From Condylostoma magnum (lineage: Eukaryota; Ciliophora; Heterotrichea; Heterotrichida; Condylostomatidae), in assembly GCA_920105805.1 (NCBI GenBank), contig CAKKTI010000106.1:9561-56095 (forward strand): a stretch of DNA of 46,535 bases, written 5' to 3'. The position numbers were made by a program, and so were the translations under genes. Below are positions 11,785-21,951 of the stretch, piece after piece. The stretch's first letter is position 1. Each line of letters begins with the position of its first letter. The notes under the pieces are model-generated. The model was not told where the DNA came from. It did no database searches and saw nothing but the letters and a program-made list of their open reading frames with translations.

Positions 11785-12576
11785 ATGTCTGAAAATAGGT
11801 TTAGCTTACAAGGAATTCTAGGAAATGTTTTACTATTTGGATCAGCTTGAGGTTTAATATGACTAGAAATAAGTTTTTACGGCTACTCTAAAATACTGAA
11901 AGAGATTTAATAAAAAGTAACTGAATAAGGAGATATAATATGCTTGACGGGAAAATTGAATAAAAAAGAAGAATCTAAATTCAGAGATCCTATGCTTAAA
12001 CACGGCATTGACTCTATTATACTAAGTAGACACGTAAAGAACTTCAGTAGATCGTTTAGTTTCGAAGATTCTATAGATATTTAAGGATTTAGTATCAATA
12101 GCATAGAATATCAGTATGCAGGATAGTTATGTATAAATAATCTATTAGTGGATTCTTAGATTCTGTACTAAAACCTCCCAAACAAAACATTCTACAACTT
12201 TACTAGTGATCTGTCTAAATTCTTTAAGGAAAAGTTAGATAATGCAGGTTATACTTACACTTAGTCAGAGTAACACTACTTTATAACCCGTAAACTGCAA
12301 TGTGATAGAAATTTTGATTCATTTGATAAAGAATGCATAGTTACTTTTACAGAGATTCCAAACAACGCTTTAGTGACAATAATAGGACAGAAATCAGACA
12401 CTTTTCTAAATCCATACAAAGGAGTATTCCTAGTGGAACTAGGATAACTTACTCCATTAGAACTGATTCGTCATAGTTTTCACAAAAAGTCAGAGGAAGT
12501 ATGGACAGCAAGACTGATATTAGGAGGATTGATGGCATTTAGTGCATTTTTAATTTGAATAATTGTTTTTTTGTAA
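11785..12576 (+). CDS. TMEM43-like membrane protein
   Basis: 257-263 residues. One N-terminal hydrophobic helix (residues 11-27, GILGNVLLFGSAWGLIW) is followed by GYSKILKE. A roughly 200-residue soluble domain follows, then a final helix (LILGGLMAFSAFLIWIIVFL). Likeness to TMEM43 is seen in three places: ITEQGDI.CLTGKL, HGIDSIILSRHVK, and NNALVTIIGQKSD...LTPLELIRHSFHKKSEEVW before the second helix. TMEM43 proteins sit in the ER/inner nuclear membrane; this one lacks the extra C-terminal helices of the animal protein. Stop choice: TGA at 12556 lies inside the last helix, TAA at 12574-12576 just after it. I prefer the latter. About 79 nt separate it from the NEK gene. Confidence 0.55.
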
Positions 12577-12655
12577 ATTTTATCAAAAAGCTCCGCTTTT
12601 TGGAGTGATTTATCAGTATCTATTACAACGTAGTTTTTTAATCATAATAATAAAG

Positions 12656-14560
12656 ATGTCATATGCGCAAATTTACAATGAAATTAGAATAATAGGAAGA
12701 GGGAACTTTGGTATATTTTACATAGGAACTGCTCATCTAGTAACAAATCGCTTAGACGGTCATTAGTACGTAGCTAAAATTATTCCTTTACATTCCCTAT
12801 CAAAAAAGGATATAGATTCTGCTCATTAGGAAGTAAATGTTTTAAAACAACTAAACCATCCTTATATTGTCAAATATTACAGTAGTTTTTTTGAAAACGA
12901 CAACTTAATAATAATTCTTGAGTACTGTGACTAAGGAGATCTATCATAATACTTGAATTTCCGTAAAAATGCTTAATAATAATTCACTGAACAAGAAATT
13001 CTCATTTGGCTTTGCTAGATAGCCTAGGCACTAAAGCACTGTCATTCTAAAAAGATTCTTCATAGAGATGTTAAGGCTTCTAATATTTATCTCACTTCAG
13101 ATGGAACTATAAAACTAGGAGATTTTGGTATAGCTAAGGTCCTGGAGTATACAAATGCAGAAGCTGATTCAGTTGTAGGGACTCCCTACTACATGAGTCC
13201 AGAAGTGTGCTAAAATAAGCCTTACTCCGGAAAGAGTGACGTGTGAGCACTAGGTTGTCTTATATACGAATTGTGTATGATGCGGCATGCTTTTGTAGCT
13301 GATAATTTGCTGGGACTGATATATAAAATAATAAGGGACCGTCCAGACCCGATACCATCGATCTACAGCTAAAATATTCAAAAATTAGTATAAGGAATGC
13401 TTAATAAAAACGCTGAGGCTAGATTGGGACTCACAGAGATTTTATAAGGGGAGATTATGCGGAATTTACCTAATCATATCAGTAATTTTAGGCCAATGTA
13501 TAGCAGTAGACAGCAGCCCGGTACAATGCAATCTGAGGTTTTTGATAGAAAAGATGGAGGACAAATGCGAAGACATGCTAACTCTGTTAATTAGCAGGGC
13601 TTACAGTCAATTTCATCACAACAGAAGTTAAGGCTAAGAAAAATGCACGAATCCTAATAAAGAGCAGATTTAATGGCCCAGGCTGCTCGTGAATCCTAGA
13701 AGAATTTTGCTATTTCCAGACAAAGAAAACAAAACGAAATTTTCAGAAGCCAGCAATTTGAAAATGGGCATTTTTCTACTATGGCTTCATATAATCAATC
13801 ATTTCAGCAAAACTAAAGAGATGAACACCACTCAAATAGTTTTGATGTCTCTTACAATTCCATGACACGTACTAACCCAATGGATTTGGCCAATAGTTTT
13901 AACAGCAGTGTTAATATTGGATCAAGTGGAAGCCAGTAGATTCCTTTTAGAGAAACTGAGCATGACAGTAGAATTATAACGGCATCTGGAGCATATCAAT
14001 ACAGGGAATCAAGTGAGGAAGATAGCGAGGAAAGTGAAGATGAGCCTTACGAGGACTTGCCTGAATAAATTTTCCCTAATTAGCCATAGAAAAGGGAATC
14101 TTAAGGCTTAGTAAATAAAACGGAACTGTTAAGGCAAAAAGCTGTTGAACTGCTAGGATTAAACTTGTTTTAATAAGTTTATAATTATCTGAAGGAGGAA
14201 AGAGAAAATGATACGGATGATGATGTGGTAAGATATACGTAGATTTTATAGGGAGTAGAAAGGTTGGTTGGAAGGCAGAGAGTAAATGATTGTTTTATTA
14301 TTGATCAGTTGATTTATTTTGAAGGATAAGTAGTATAATTATTGTTCAAAGTTTATAATAAAAATGGGCTGTTTTGTATCACACACTAGAATTTGTACTA
14401 AAGAAGGGAATAAAGAGAATCAAGAAAGGAATATTATGAAATTAAATCATAATTATCCCAAAAGGTTATCGAATAACTTATAAGGCAATCAAAACAAATT
14501 ATCAGTCAGATAAAGAATCATGTTAGTAAAGTTCAACAGAACAAAATTAAGCGTAGTTAA
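12656..14560 (+). CDS. NIMA-related (NEK) Ser/Thr protein kinase
   Basis: About 629 residues after removing one 15-nt intron (12711-12725). The kinase domain is residues 7-265. It has the Gly loop GRGNFGTAHLV (spliced), catalytic Lys in YVAKII (about residue 36), HRDVKASN (about 131-138), DFG (about 151) and the activation segment [11 protein letters not shown]. The pattern TPYYMSPE plus [13 protein letters not shown] is typical of NEK kinases, which act in cilia, centrosomes and mitosis. The tail is Gln/Ser-rich with an acidic patch ([13 protein letters not shown]) and ends in a helical, probably coiled-coil segment. I place the stop at TAA 14558-14560, because the preceding 25 or so codons spell Gln only CAA/CAG; a TGA five codons later is the alternative. 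Confidence 0.9.
12711..12725 (+). other. 15-nt spliceosomal intron in the NEK gene
   Basis: GTATATTTTACATAG. Read through, it would insert five residues (IFYIG) into the kinase glycine loop; removed, the loop reads [17 protein letters not shown] as NEK family members do. The length is a multiple of three and it contains no obligatory stop in this code, so it leaves the reading frame open and is invisible to ORF finders. Confidence 0.88.
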
Positions 14561-14865
14561 AGAAGAATCAAATGAATCAGAGAATTCAATGTATTTTAAT
14601 TCTGAAATTGAATTAAACTAATAGTGTTAGATAATCTAGATCATTATATAAATTTAGTATACTTTTAATGGATATGAAACTGTTCTAGGATTCTTACTTT
14701 TAATATGGCATAACAATTTTAAATATATAAAACAGGTGAGAAAATATAAGTTGTATGGATATACCCTCAGTTTTACTATATTACTATAATTATACTGAAA
14801 ATTACTAGCTTTTAAAGGAAACATGACTGCATAGATTAAATATCAATTTAAACAATAAAACAACA

Positions 14866-15225
14866 TTAATCATTATCAATACAAGAAAACTCTCCAGCAG
14901 ATTCATTTAGTTCCTCTAGTTATCTTTCCAACGACGGTGAATTAACAGCTCCAAAACTAGGAGTCTTTTTATGCTTTCCTTGCTCTAATCCTTAAATTTA
15001 GAACTATTTAAAGTACTCTAGAACCTATCCAGTGATAGAATTGAAACTCAATTGATTACTATTCAACTCAAAGCTATTAATGGGCAATTTCCTATACATT
15101 TGATTAACCTTTTCATTCATCTCTGCTAGCTCCCCTAGCTACCTTCCATTTTCCTCTTCAATTCTAGACAGCCTCTGATCCATCTACCTAGTAACAATAT
15201 TCAAAATTTATTAAGTAACCTCCAT
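14866..15225 (-). CDS. Small coiled-coil protein
   Basis: 119 residues, starting MEVTQQILNIVTRQMDQRLS. The first half (RIEEENGRQLGELAEMNEKVNQM) has heptad-like spacing and should form a coiled coil; the C-terminal half is polar and ends FSCIDND. No family is recognised. The start codon lies only 8 nt after the TAG stop of the EF-hand gene, so the two may act together, perhaps from one transcript. The stop is TAA at 14866-14868, with the NEK gene converging from the left. Confidence 0.7.
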
Positions 15226-15233
15226 AATTATTA

Positions 15234-15686
15234 CTACCGCTTAAAAAGTTCCATCATCCTTGCAACACTGACCTTCTCAGGATTGGTCTGATCAACTACC
15301 GCCTTGATCATTTCATCGCATTCGTCATCCATCATTACATCGTTTCCGCATCGACACATGTAGTATCTAAACTCAGAGATCCCTATTAAACCATTTCCTT
15401 CACTATCCAGAAGCTTAAATGCCTCCATTAGTTATTCGTTAGTATCTGGATCCTTCTTTTTCCTTTGGAAAATTTTAAGCAAATCATCCCAAGAGATTGT
15501 ATCGGATTAACTTGCAAATTGCCTTTTAAAACTTTCTAAGTCTTCATATGTTGGATTTAGATTCACTGCTCTTAGTACTTTGTCTAGAGAATCACGAGAA
15601 ATTGCTTCCTCGTTTTGATTATAGGCTTAAATAGCTTTTCTCAGTTCTTATTCATCTACTTGTTCTTGAAGTCTAATGTTTTCCAT
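15234..15686 (-). CDS. Calmodulin-like EF-hand protein
   Basis: 150 residues, about calmodulin length, starting MENIRLQEQVDEQELRKA. The C-terminal half has one clear EF-hand: AFKLLDSEGNGLIGISEFRYYM, loop DSEGNGLIGISE, with Asp1, Glu3, Asn5, Gly6, Ile8 and Glu12. The final segment (VSVARMMELFKR) resembles the last EF-hand with a degenerate loop, and the N-terminal half shows two EF-like helix-loop-helix units without good loops. A role in calcium-responsive cytoskeletal or ciliary structures (centrin/dynein light chain-like) is possible. It ends at a TAG-TAA-TAA run. Four or more in-frame TAA/TAG are read as Gln. Confidence 0.8.
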
Positions 15687-15769
15687 ATTGAGTTATAAAT
15701 AGTTATTGAAACAGTATGTTTTATTAGTTGAATGAGTTTATATAGCAAAATGAGTAACATTTATAAATA
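15687..15769. promoter_or_regulatory. 83-bp bidirectional promoter
   Basis: Only 83 bp separate the start codons of the EF-hand gene (-) and the S11 peptidase gene (+). Unless regulatory DNA lies inside coding sequence, both promoters and both 5' leaders share this interval. Confidence 0.55.
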
Positions 15770-16726
15770 ATGTCTGTAAATGATAAATCTTTACAGCCTT
15801 TGGTACATCATAGAAGACATAAAAGTAATATAAAGCGGTGCTTCAGGAAAAAATTTACACAGAAGAACGGTTTTAATTAGTAAACTTAGATTAAGGAGTC
15901 TTCAACTAAGAAACCTTAAAGTATGATTTTTATTAAGCCAATTGGCCCAGGTTTTATACCATACACAACCTCAGCAAATTGAGCAGTTTTTAATGCTAAC
16001 AAGGTAAAATTAATCTATGGCAGAAATTACAATGAATTACGAGAAATTGCAAGTTTAACGAAAATAATGACTTGCTTATCTGCTATTACAATATGTGATA
16101 TATACAAAATACCCTTTATTTAAAAAGTTTAAGTAAATAGGTACCAGTCATCTGTAATTGGAACTTCTGCGTAATTAAAGGAAGGCGACACATTGTCTCT
16201 ATATGATTTGCTGTATGGACTTATGCTTCCTTCTGGAAATGATGCTGCATAAGTGATTGCAGATTTCCTTAGTCAGTACTTACCTACAGATATAAATTTC
16301 ATAGATTTTATGAATAATAAAGCAAGGCAACTAGGCCTTAAAAATACAGTGTTTTAAAATCCTCACGGACTAATTAGGAATAGAAATGTTTCTACTGCTT
16401 TTGATACAGCAAAACTAGCTTGTTTAGCCATGCAAAACAATATGTTTAGGAGAATCGTGAAAACTAAGTAGTACAAATGCTAAGTTTAAAGGTCTGATGG
16501 ATCTTTAATAAAATACACTTGAGTTAATACAAATAAAATGCTTGAAAAGGGATTTAGTGGAGTTAAAACAGGCGTTACTGATAATGCAGGGCCATGTCTT
16601 TCAACATATTATACAGAGAATGGTTAAAGCATAGCGTTATGCCTACTAAACTGTGAAACAATGAATCATAGATGAATTGAAGCTGTTAAGTTAACCCGCT
16701 GGGCATTAAATAAATTAAATAATTAG
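15770..16726 (+). CDS. D-alanyl-D-alanine carboxypeptidase-like protein (peptidase S11)
   Basis: 318 residues. All three penicillin-binding-protein motifs are intact and correctly spaced: SxxK as S95-LTK98 in REIASLTKIMT, SxN as S155-G-N157 in GLMLPSGNDAA, and KTG as K266-T-G268 in GVKTGVT. Supporting family stretches are LKEGDTLSLYDLLYGLM, ARQLGLKNTVFQNPHGL and STAFDTAKLA. Bacterial members trim peptidoglycan side chains in the periplasm. This one has a basic N-terminus of about 55 residues and no evident signal peptide. The gene uses the local code (TAA/TAG Gln, TGA Trp, e.g. TSANWAVF), so it is not bacterial contamination. The stop is TAG 16724-16726 or TAA five codons later. Confidence 0.88.
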
Positions 16727-17075
16727 TTCTGTAACAGTTAAATATGCATTACTTAATATATACAAAAAGGTGTTGTTTTACTATAAAAAACAAATAAATA
16801 AACTAGGATGTTTTTAATGCAGATAATAGGTCATCTTGAACAGTTTTGGATCTTCCTGGTTTTATAAAATTTTAGAGATTACTTAAATGCTGTTTATTTG
16901 ACTGCAGTAGCATTTCACTAATCATCACTATGCCAAACAAACAAAGATTTATTCCCTATGCATGTAAAGGCAATACTTTGCTCATATCATTCAATGGAGA
17001 CTAAACGATAAAAAGTAGCTATCTAAAAAAGCTCTCAGTTTAGCTTTTGATTTCAATTAAGTTACTTTAAGATTT
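16727..17075. other. Convergent intergenic region
   Basis: It lies between the ends of the S11 peptidase gene (+) and the Cys-motif gene (-). Both frames remain open past the chosen stops, so either 3' end may extend into it. No other signal. Confidence 0.5.
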
Positions 17076-18026
17076 CTATCGCTTCAAAATCTTATTCAGT
17101 AGATTTTTCACATCACTTATAAAGAATTCTCCATTGTTATTCACAGTAGCACAATCGTTTATATGCTAGCTAATAGCCTTATTATAATTAACACCTCATA
17201 TCTCATCAGCCAAGTTCTCTAATGTAAAATTATCAACTTCATTAATAAGAGGTAAGTGAATCTTATAGTAATGCCTCTTATAATCAAGATTTAACGGAAG
17301 TTTCATATTATGTATTCGTATATCATATTTTAAATCATCTGTTTGCATTTCCTACTCAACCATCACCTTTTCAGTAATTGATTTTAACTTTCTTCTAGGA
17401 GGAGTCATTTTCCGTATAAAATTCATTACTTCATTAGCTTCATTTACTTAAATTTGCTGTGTGAGTGTTTTGATTCGTAGTACAATCGTGTTTCCTGGGA
17501 ATCTATTCACTGAGTTGTTTGATCTAGATGAGCATACATCACAATACTATTTTTAAGAATTAGGGTTTAGTAGCATTTAGCAACCACATTTTATGCATTC
17601 TTGTACATTGGTTAGTTAAGTCAAGTTTATTGAGTGAACTTCCATAGATGCTTATGAGTTTGATCGAATATTCTTCTAACAACTGCAGCCGCATAAAATG
17701 CATTAATTATGTTGTTCTTTCATTGCTTCGTATAGTTCATTGAAAAACTCTTTATTAGTAGATTGCTGCTACTAGGAAAAATCTTGCAAGCATTCCTATA
17801 GAGATTGCAGTTATTATAGTCTTTTTACGATTTAGCTCTGTAGTTAAGTGGCACTATATAATTTTTCAAAATTATTAGAAGGATCTTTAGGAGGTTTTCC
17901 CAATGGAACAGATTTTTATAGTTCTACTCTAGATTATCTTTCTGTTGTATAGCCTTCTTTTGCTGGTAATGAATTCCTAGCTTTTCTATGTGTGCTTATA
18001 CTTCTAATTTTCATTCTTGCTTCCAT
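17076..18026 (-). CDS. Cys-motif protein, function unknown
   Basis: 316 residues, starting MEARMKIRSISTHRKARN. Residues 55-100 are Gln-rich coiled coil. Then come three Cys motifs: CILCGCSC, CIKCGC and YCDVC, about 30 residues apart, which could bind zinc. A patch after them (RKMTPPRRKLKS) is basic, and the C-terminal domain (DLKYDIRIHNMKLPLNLDYK ... DEIWGVNYNKAI) looks folded. I do not recognise the family. The stop is TAG at 17076-17078, supported by a 30-codon run without TAA/TAG before it. It starts 35 nt after the stop of the upstream kinase gene. Confidence 0.7.
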
Positions 18027-18061
18027 TTTATTAGAGAAGTGAAACAACATTAACAAAGAAA

Positions 18062-19405
18062 TCAATTATCAGTATTATTAATTTCTTGGTACAATTTATC
18101 AAATATTTCCTTTAGCACTATAGAACTTCCACTTTCTTTAATGAATTCAACACGGTATAATGAAGTTTTGTAGTTGTAGAACTTGATCCTAATTGCAATT
18201 TAGCTTCAGTCTGTGATAATATTAGCTTTGATTTCTCCTTTATCGTTGTTAACTGAAAAATCAGCATCTTGGTTTTCTAACAAATGTACAGTGTATCCAA
18301 GTAGATGATAAAGTGGCATTGAACTTTTAAAGGAGCAATACCTATAAGGTCCTCCAGGGTACTTCTAAGGCAAAAACATTGTGAATTCTTCCCCTGAGCT
18401 AGATAATGAGAAATCAGCATCTCTAAACAGGCTTGTAGACTGTAGAAAACTTGGAGGTTTTTGTTTATTAGGCTTCCTGGGCTGTATAATAGGATTATTT
18501 TCCCTGAATCGTAGTATTTACTACTAAATTTCAAAGGGCTAGGCTACTTCTTAGTTGACTCATGAGTCTAAGGTAAGTTCAGATAATGTAGGCCTATCTT
18601 ATGGATCTACAGACAACAATTGATTAATAAGGTTTTAAAACTCAGGGGTAAACTTAAATTATCCATATTTCTGTATATTTCGTCAAAACATGTGATTTCT
18701 TTGCTATAAATTCAAGAAATTAAAGTCAGATGAAGATGCTAGAATAAAGGGTTTGTTATTTCCACATGCCATGGTAAGTAAAACTACACCAATTGAGAAA
18801 ATATCAGCAATTTGAGGATTATAGCACTGAGAAGTAATTATCTCCGGAGCAACAAAAGGCCCTTTTCTTTAAACCTCGAATAACCCGAAATTGTTTTGCT
18901 AGGTAAGTTAAGAATGGCCAAAATCACACAATTTTATATCAAAATTATTATCAATCAGTATATTTTCAAATTTGATATCCCCATGTGAGAATCCCTCTAT
19001 ATGTGCAGCAGTTAGCCCTTATAAGATCCCTTTGAAATAGTACCTAATAGTTTTTTCAGTTATTCCTCTTAGACCATTGATAATCTCCCAAAGCTCCCCA
19101 TTCTAACAATATTACATAACAATATACATGCACTGATACTCCCCTCTATTATTTTTCCTGTAATAAGTGGAATTAGGGCTATAGCCAATAAGTTGAATAA
19201 CATTCCTATGATTAATCCTTTACAAACTTCTAACCTCTCTATCAAAATATCTTTAAATCTACCCACCATCCTATTGAGTTCTTAAAAACTTAATAGCAAC
19301 TTGTTATTAGTTCTTTTCATCCACAGCTAGCTTTACTTTCCCACTGTCACCATATCCAATGATCCTTACAATTGAGTACTAATCCACTCGGCTCTGGTCA
19401 GACAT
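18062..19405 (-). CDS. Ser/Thr protein kinase with KA1-like C-terminus
   Basis: 447 residues in one frame, starting [20 protein letters not shown]. Catalytic landmarks: Gly loop [12 protein letters not shown], Lys in VAIKFL (about 39), [10 protein letters not shown] (catalytic Asp, about 145), CDFGHS and APEIIT; the substrate loop is short. The HGDIK form and the last 60 residues ([31 protein letters not shown]) recall kinases of the MARK/AMPK group that end in a membrane-binding KA1 domain. KA1 is suggested by pattern only. It ends NNTDN-TGA. It sits 16 nt downstream of RPS14 on the same strand. Confidence 0.88.
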
Positions 19406-19421
19406 TTTCTATTAAAATAAC

Positions 19422-19904
19422 TCATAATCTGCGCCCTCTTCTTCCACCTGCTCTTCTTACCCCGTCAGTAGGAATCGGTGTAACGTCTTCAATACGCCCT
19501 ATTTTAATATTGTTTCTTGCCAATGCTCGAAGGGCTGACTGTGCACCTGGCCCTGGAGTTCGACTCTGGGCCCCTCCCTTACCTCGAATCTTTATATGGA
19601 GAGCATTTATACCTATTCGGCGGAGTCGCTCACATACAATATTAGCTGCAAGCATTGCGGCATAAGGAGAAGACTCCTCTCTGTCAGCTTTTACCATCAT
19701 TCCTCCGGTAATACGGACAAAGGTCTCTCTTCCTGATATATCAGTAACGTGGATAAATGTGTCGTTGAAAGTGGCATAGATGTGGCAAACTGCAAAGATT
19801 AATTCAGCTGATCCGGCAGTATCAAACATAATCGCCTTTTCTTCTTCTTCTTCTTGTTTTTCTTATCTTCGTCCTTTTTTACCTCCCTGAGTAAATCTTA
19901 CCAT
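19422..19904 (-). CDS. RPS14: Small ribosomal subunit protein uS11 (RPS14)
   Basis: 160 residues. It binds 18S rRNA in the platform of the 40S subunit. Conservation is very high: [55 protein letters not shown] and the C-terminal GGRRGRRL. Since uS11 always ends RRGRRL, the TGA at 19422-19424 is a true stop here. One TAA early in the gene (GRRQEK) is Gln. The N-terminal extension has a run of Glu (QEEEEEK). The gene is relatively GC-rich and CAA/CAG-rich, as expected for a highly expressed gene. Upstream spacing to the WD40 gene is 145 nt; downstream spacing to the kinase is 16 nt. Confidence 0.97.
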
Positions 19905-20049
19905 TTTAGCCAAAAATATATAAAGAGTTATGTAATGAAAGCTCTGTTATTAGACATATGAATTTTTAATGGCATTTGATACTTATAGTACATTGCACTA
20001 ATAATACAAGGTGGAATAATCAAACTCTAACCAATATTCTTATATAAAG

Positions 20050-21951
20050 TTATATTTTAGCTATACTAATAATACACTCAGAGGAACACGTTGCAAGCCA
20101 TTCTCCATCAATACTTAATCCTTCAATACTTCCATTATGTATCTTCGACCAATAAACAAAATCCATAGTCTCTAAATCAATTACAACAATATACCCGTTT
20201 TACGTAACACAGCAGACCTTATGACCATTAGACCTCATATAAGTAATAGTATGCCAGTCACATATAAAATCAGTATTGAACTCCTAAATCTTTTCCTTCT
20301 ACTCATTATAAAGCTTAATTCTTCTATCATCGGAACAAGTAGCAATTTTAACTCCATTAAAAGCCTCCCATCACAGTACACCAGTTACGGCCAATTAGTG
20401 CTTTTCTAATTCCAACAACTCTTATTATTAATTAACATCTCATATAACACATCTCTAATCCTCACTTCCAGTAATGATCTATCTAGAATTTTATGGATTT
20501 CAGTCTAAGGTTCAAATCTCACTGTAATATCTCAAAGATCCAAACTTAGAGTCAAATTTAGAACGGTCAGGCAAGTGAGCAGTGAACTCAATCTCTGGTA
20601 TAAATCTATTACCATCAAAATTAAAGGTTGCTAGTACTCCCCTTGTGGTTCCAACAGCCAGTCGATTGTGTTTTATCTGCATGCATGATATACTGCCTTT
20701 AAGTGAGGTTAGTTATTAAGGATAGTTAAAATGTATGTTGTTACTGTAAAATATATCACCTGACATTGTACCGATGATTAAACCAGTATCTGATACTCAT
20801 AGAAGTGATCTAACGCTTAATCCGGTTTCAATATGATTTAATATTTCACAATCTGAGTTGATGATTATTACTCTTCCGTTAAAATCACCAACTGCAATCT
20901 ACTAGTTCTTTATATTGCATCCGCAACATGTTAAGGAGTAATATTATTGCTGGAATAGGATATTTTAAGGCTTAGTTAAACTTTAGATTATAACCCCATC
21001 GCTAAATGAGGCTATTTGTTAATTCTAAAATCTTATACAGGAGGATGTTGGAGATATTTCACTTAATTTATCAAATTAATCTGCTTGCTCTGTTATTATA
21101 TTTATTCTTTATAAAGTAGAGGATTAAGGAGAAATAAATATGCAGTTATCTACAAAATCTAAAGACCTTATAGCTCCTGTTCCAGGGATTTGAATTGTTT
21201 TATAAATAGCTATTGATGTGTTGTCAACTAATTAAATTGTTCGATCGTAGAATAGTATTAGAGTATAATTTCCTTGTGTTTAAGTTACCAAGGGATTTGT
21301 GGAGTTGTTAAGGTTTACAAATTAGTTTAAATCAGGAATGCAGTAGTAATACTCAAAATTCATTTTACTTCTGTTAGAATTTCTATTAGTTCTTTCTTAA
21401 ATTGTCTCTTCATTTTCTTCAATCTCAAAGTTTTCATTAATGTTATTTATTCTGTAGTCTCTTTACCGTAATTTCTGCGGTGTGCTGATAACATTTTCTC
21501 TTATCATACTTAGATTGTTATTTATGGTGAATTCTGGATATAAGAAATTTCCTATATAAGTGTATGCTAACTCAAATTAATCAGTTATCCTATACAGGTA
21601 AACAATTCCACTGTAGGGATTCTATATACTCGATACAGCCAAAAAATTATCGTCATTACTCAGAGAAGCATGTCTTACTCCAGGGTATTAAGTCTTTACT
21701 GTAATTATTATATTTCCACTTAAGTCTAATAAACTCACTTTACCATCAAAGTTAATACTTATTATTCTACCAGATTACATCGGTAATAAAACCATTATAA
21801 TTCCGTCCTCTGATGATATTTTATTAAGTTCTCCTTGTTAATTTCTAGATACTATTTAATTTCCTAGTGTATAAAACAAGGAATTATCTTTTCAAAATGC
21901 ACAGTTGTATCTAGTTGAATGAGATCCGAAATAATTGATAAAGTCAGCCAT
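20050..21951 (-). CDS. WD40 beta-propeller protein
   Basis: 633 residues in one frame, starting MADFINYFGSHSTRYNC. Many propeller strands are visible: GKVSLLDLSGNIIITV, GRVIIINSDCEIL, a clear WD blade ITGSEDQRCVIWDV, then IATCSDDRRIKLYN, GYIVVIDLE and GEWLATCSSECIISI at the end. Around residues 150-200 an acidic Asn-rich insert (NENFEIEENEE) interrupts the propeller. Two seven-bladed propellers would fit the length. The family is not identified; such proteins often scaffold intraflagellar, ribosome-biogenesis or trafficking complexes. It ends ISIAKI-TAA, preceded by about 48 codons free of TAA/TAG. Confidence 0.8.

Noticed and set aside
16012-16600. Bacterial contamination as the source of the S11 peptidase
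   Set aside because: Conserved positions use TAG/TAA for Gln and TGA for Trp, base composition matches the neighbours, and the sequence joins ciliate genes on both sides.
19372-19665. 97-codon plus-strand ORF antisense to RPS14
   Set aside because: It mirrors the conserved RPS14 coding sequence and is an antisense shadow.
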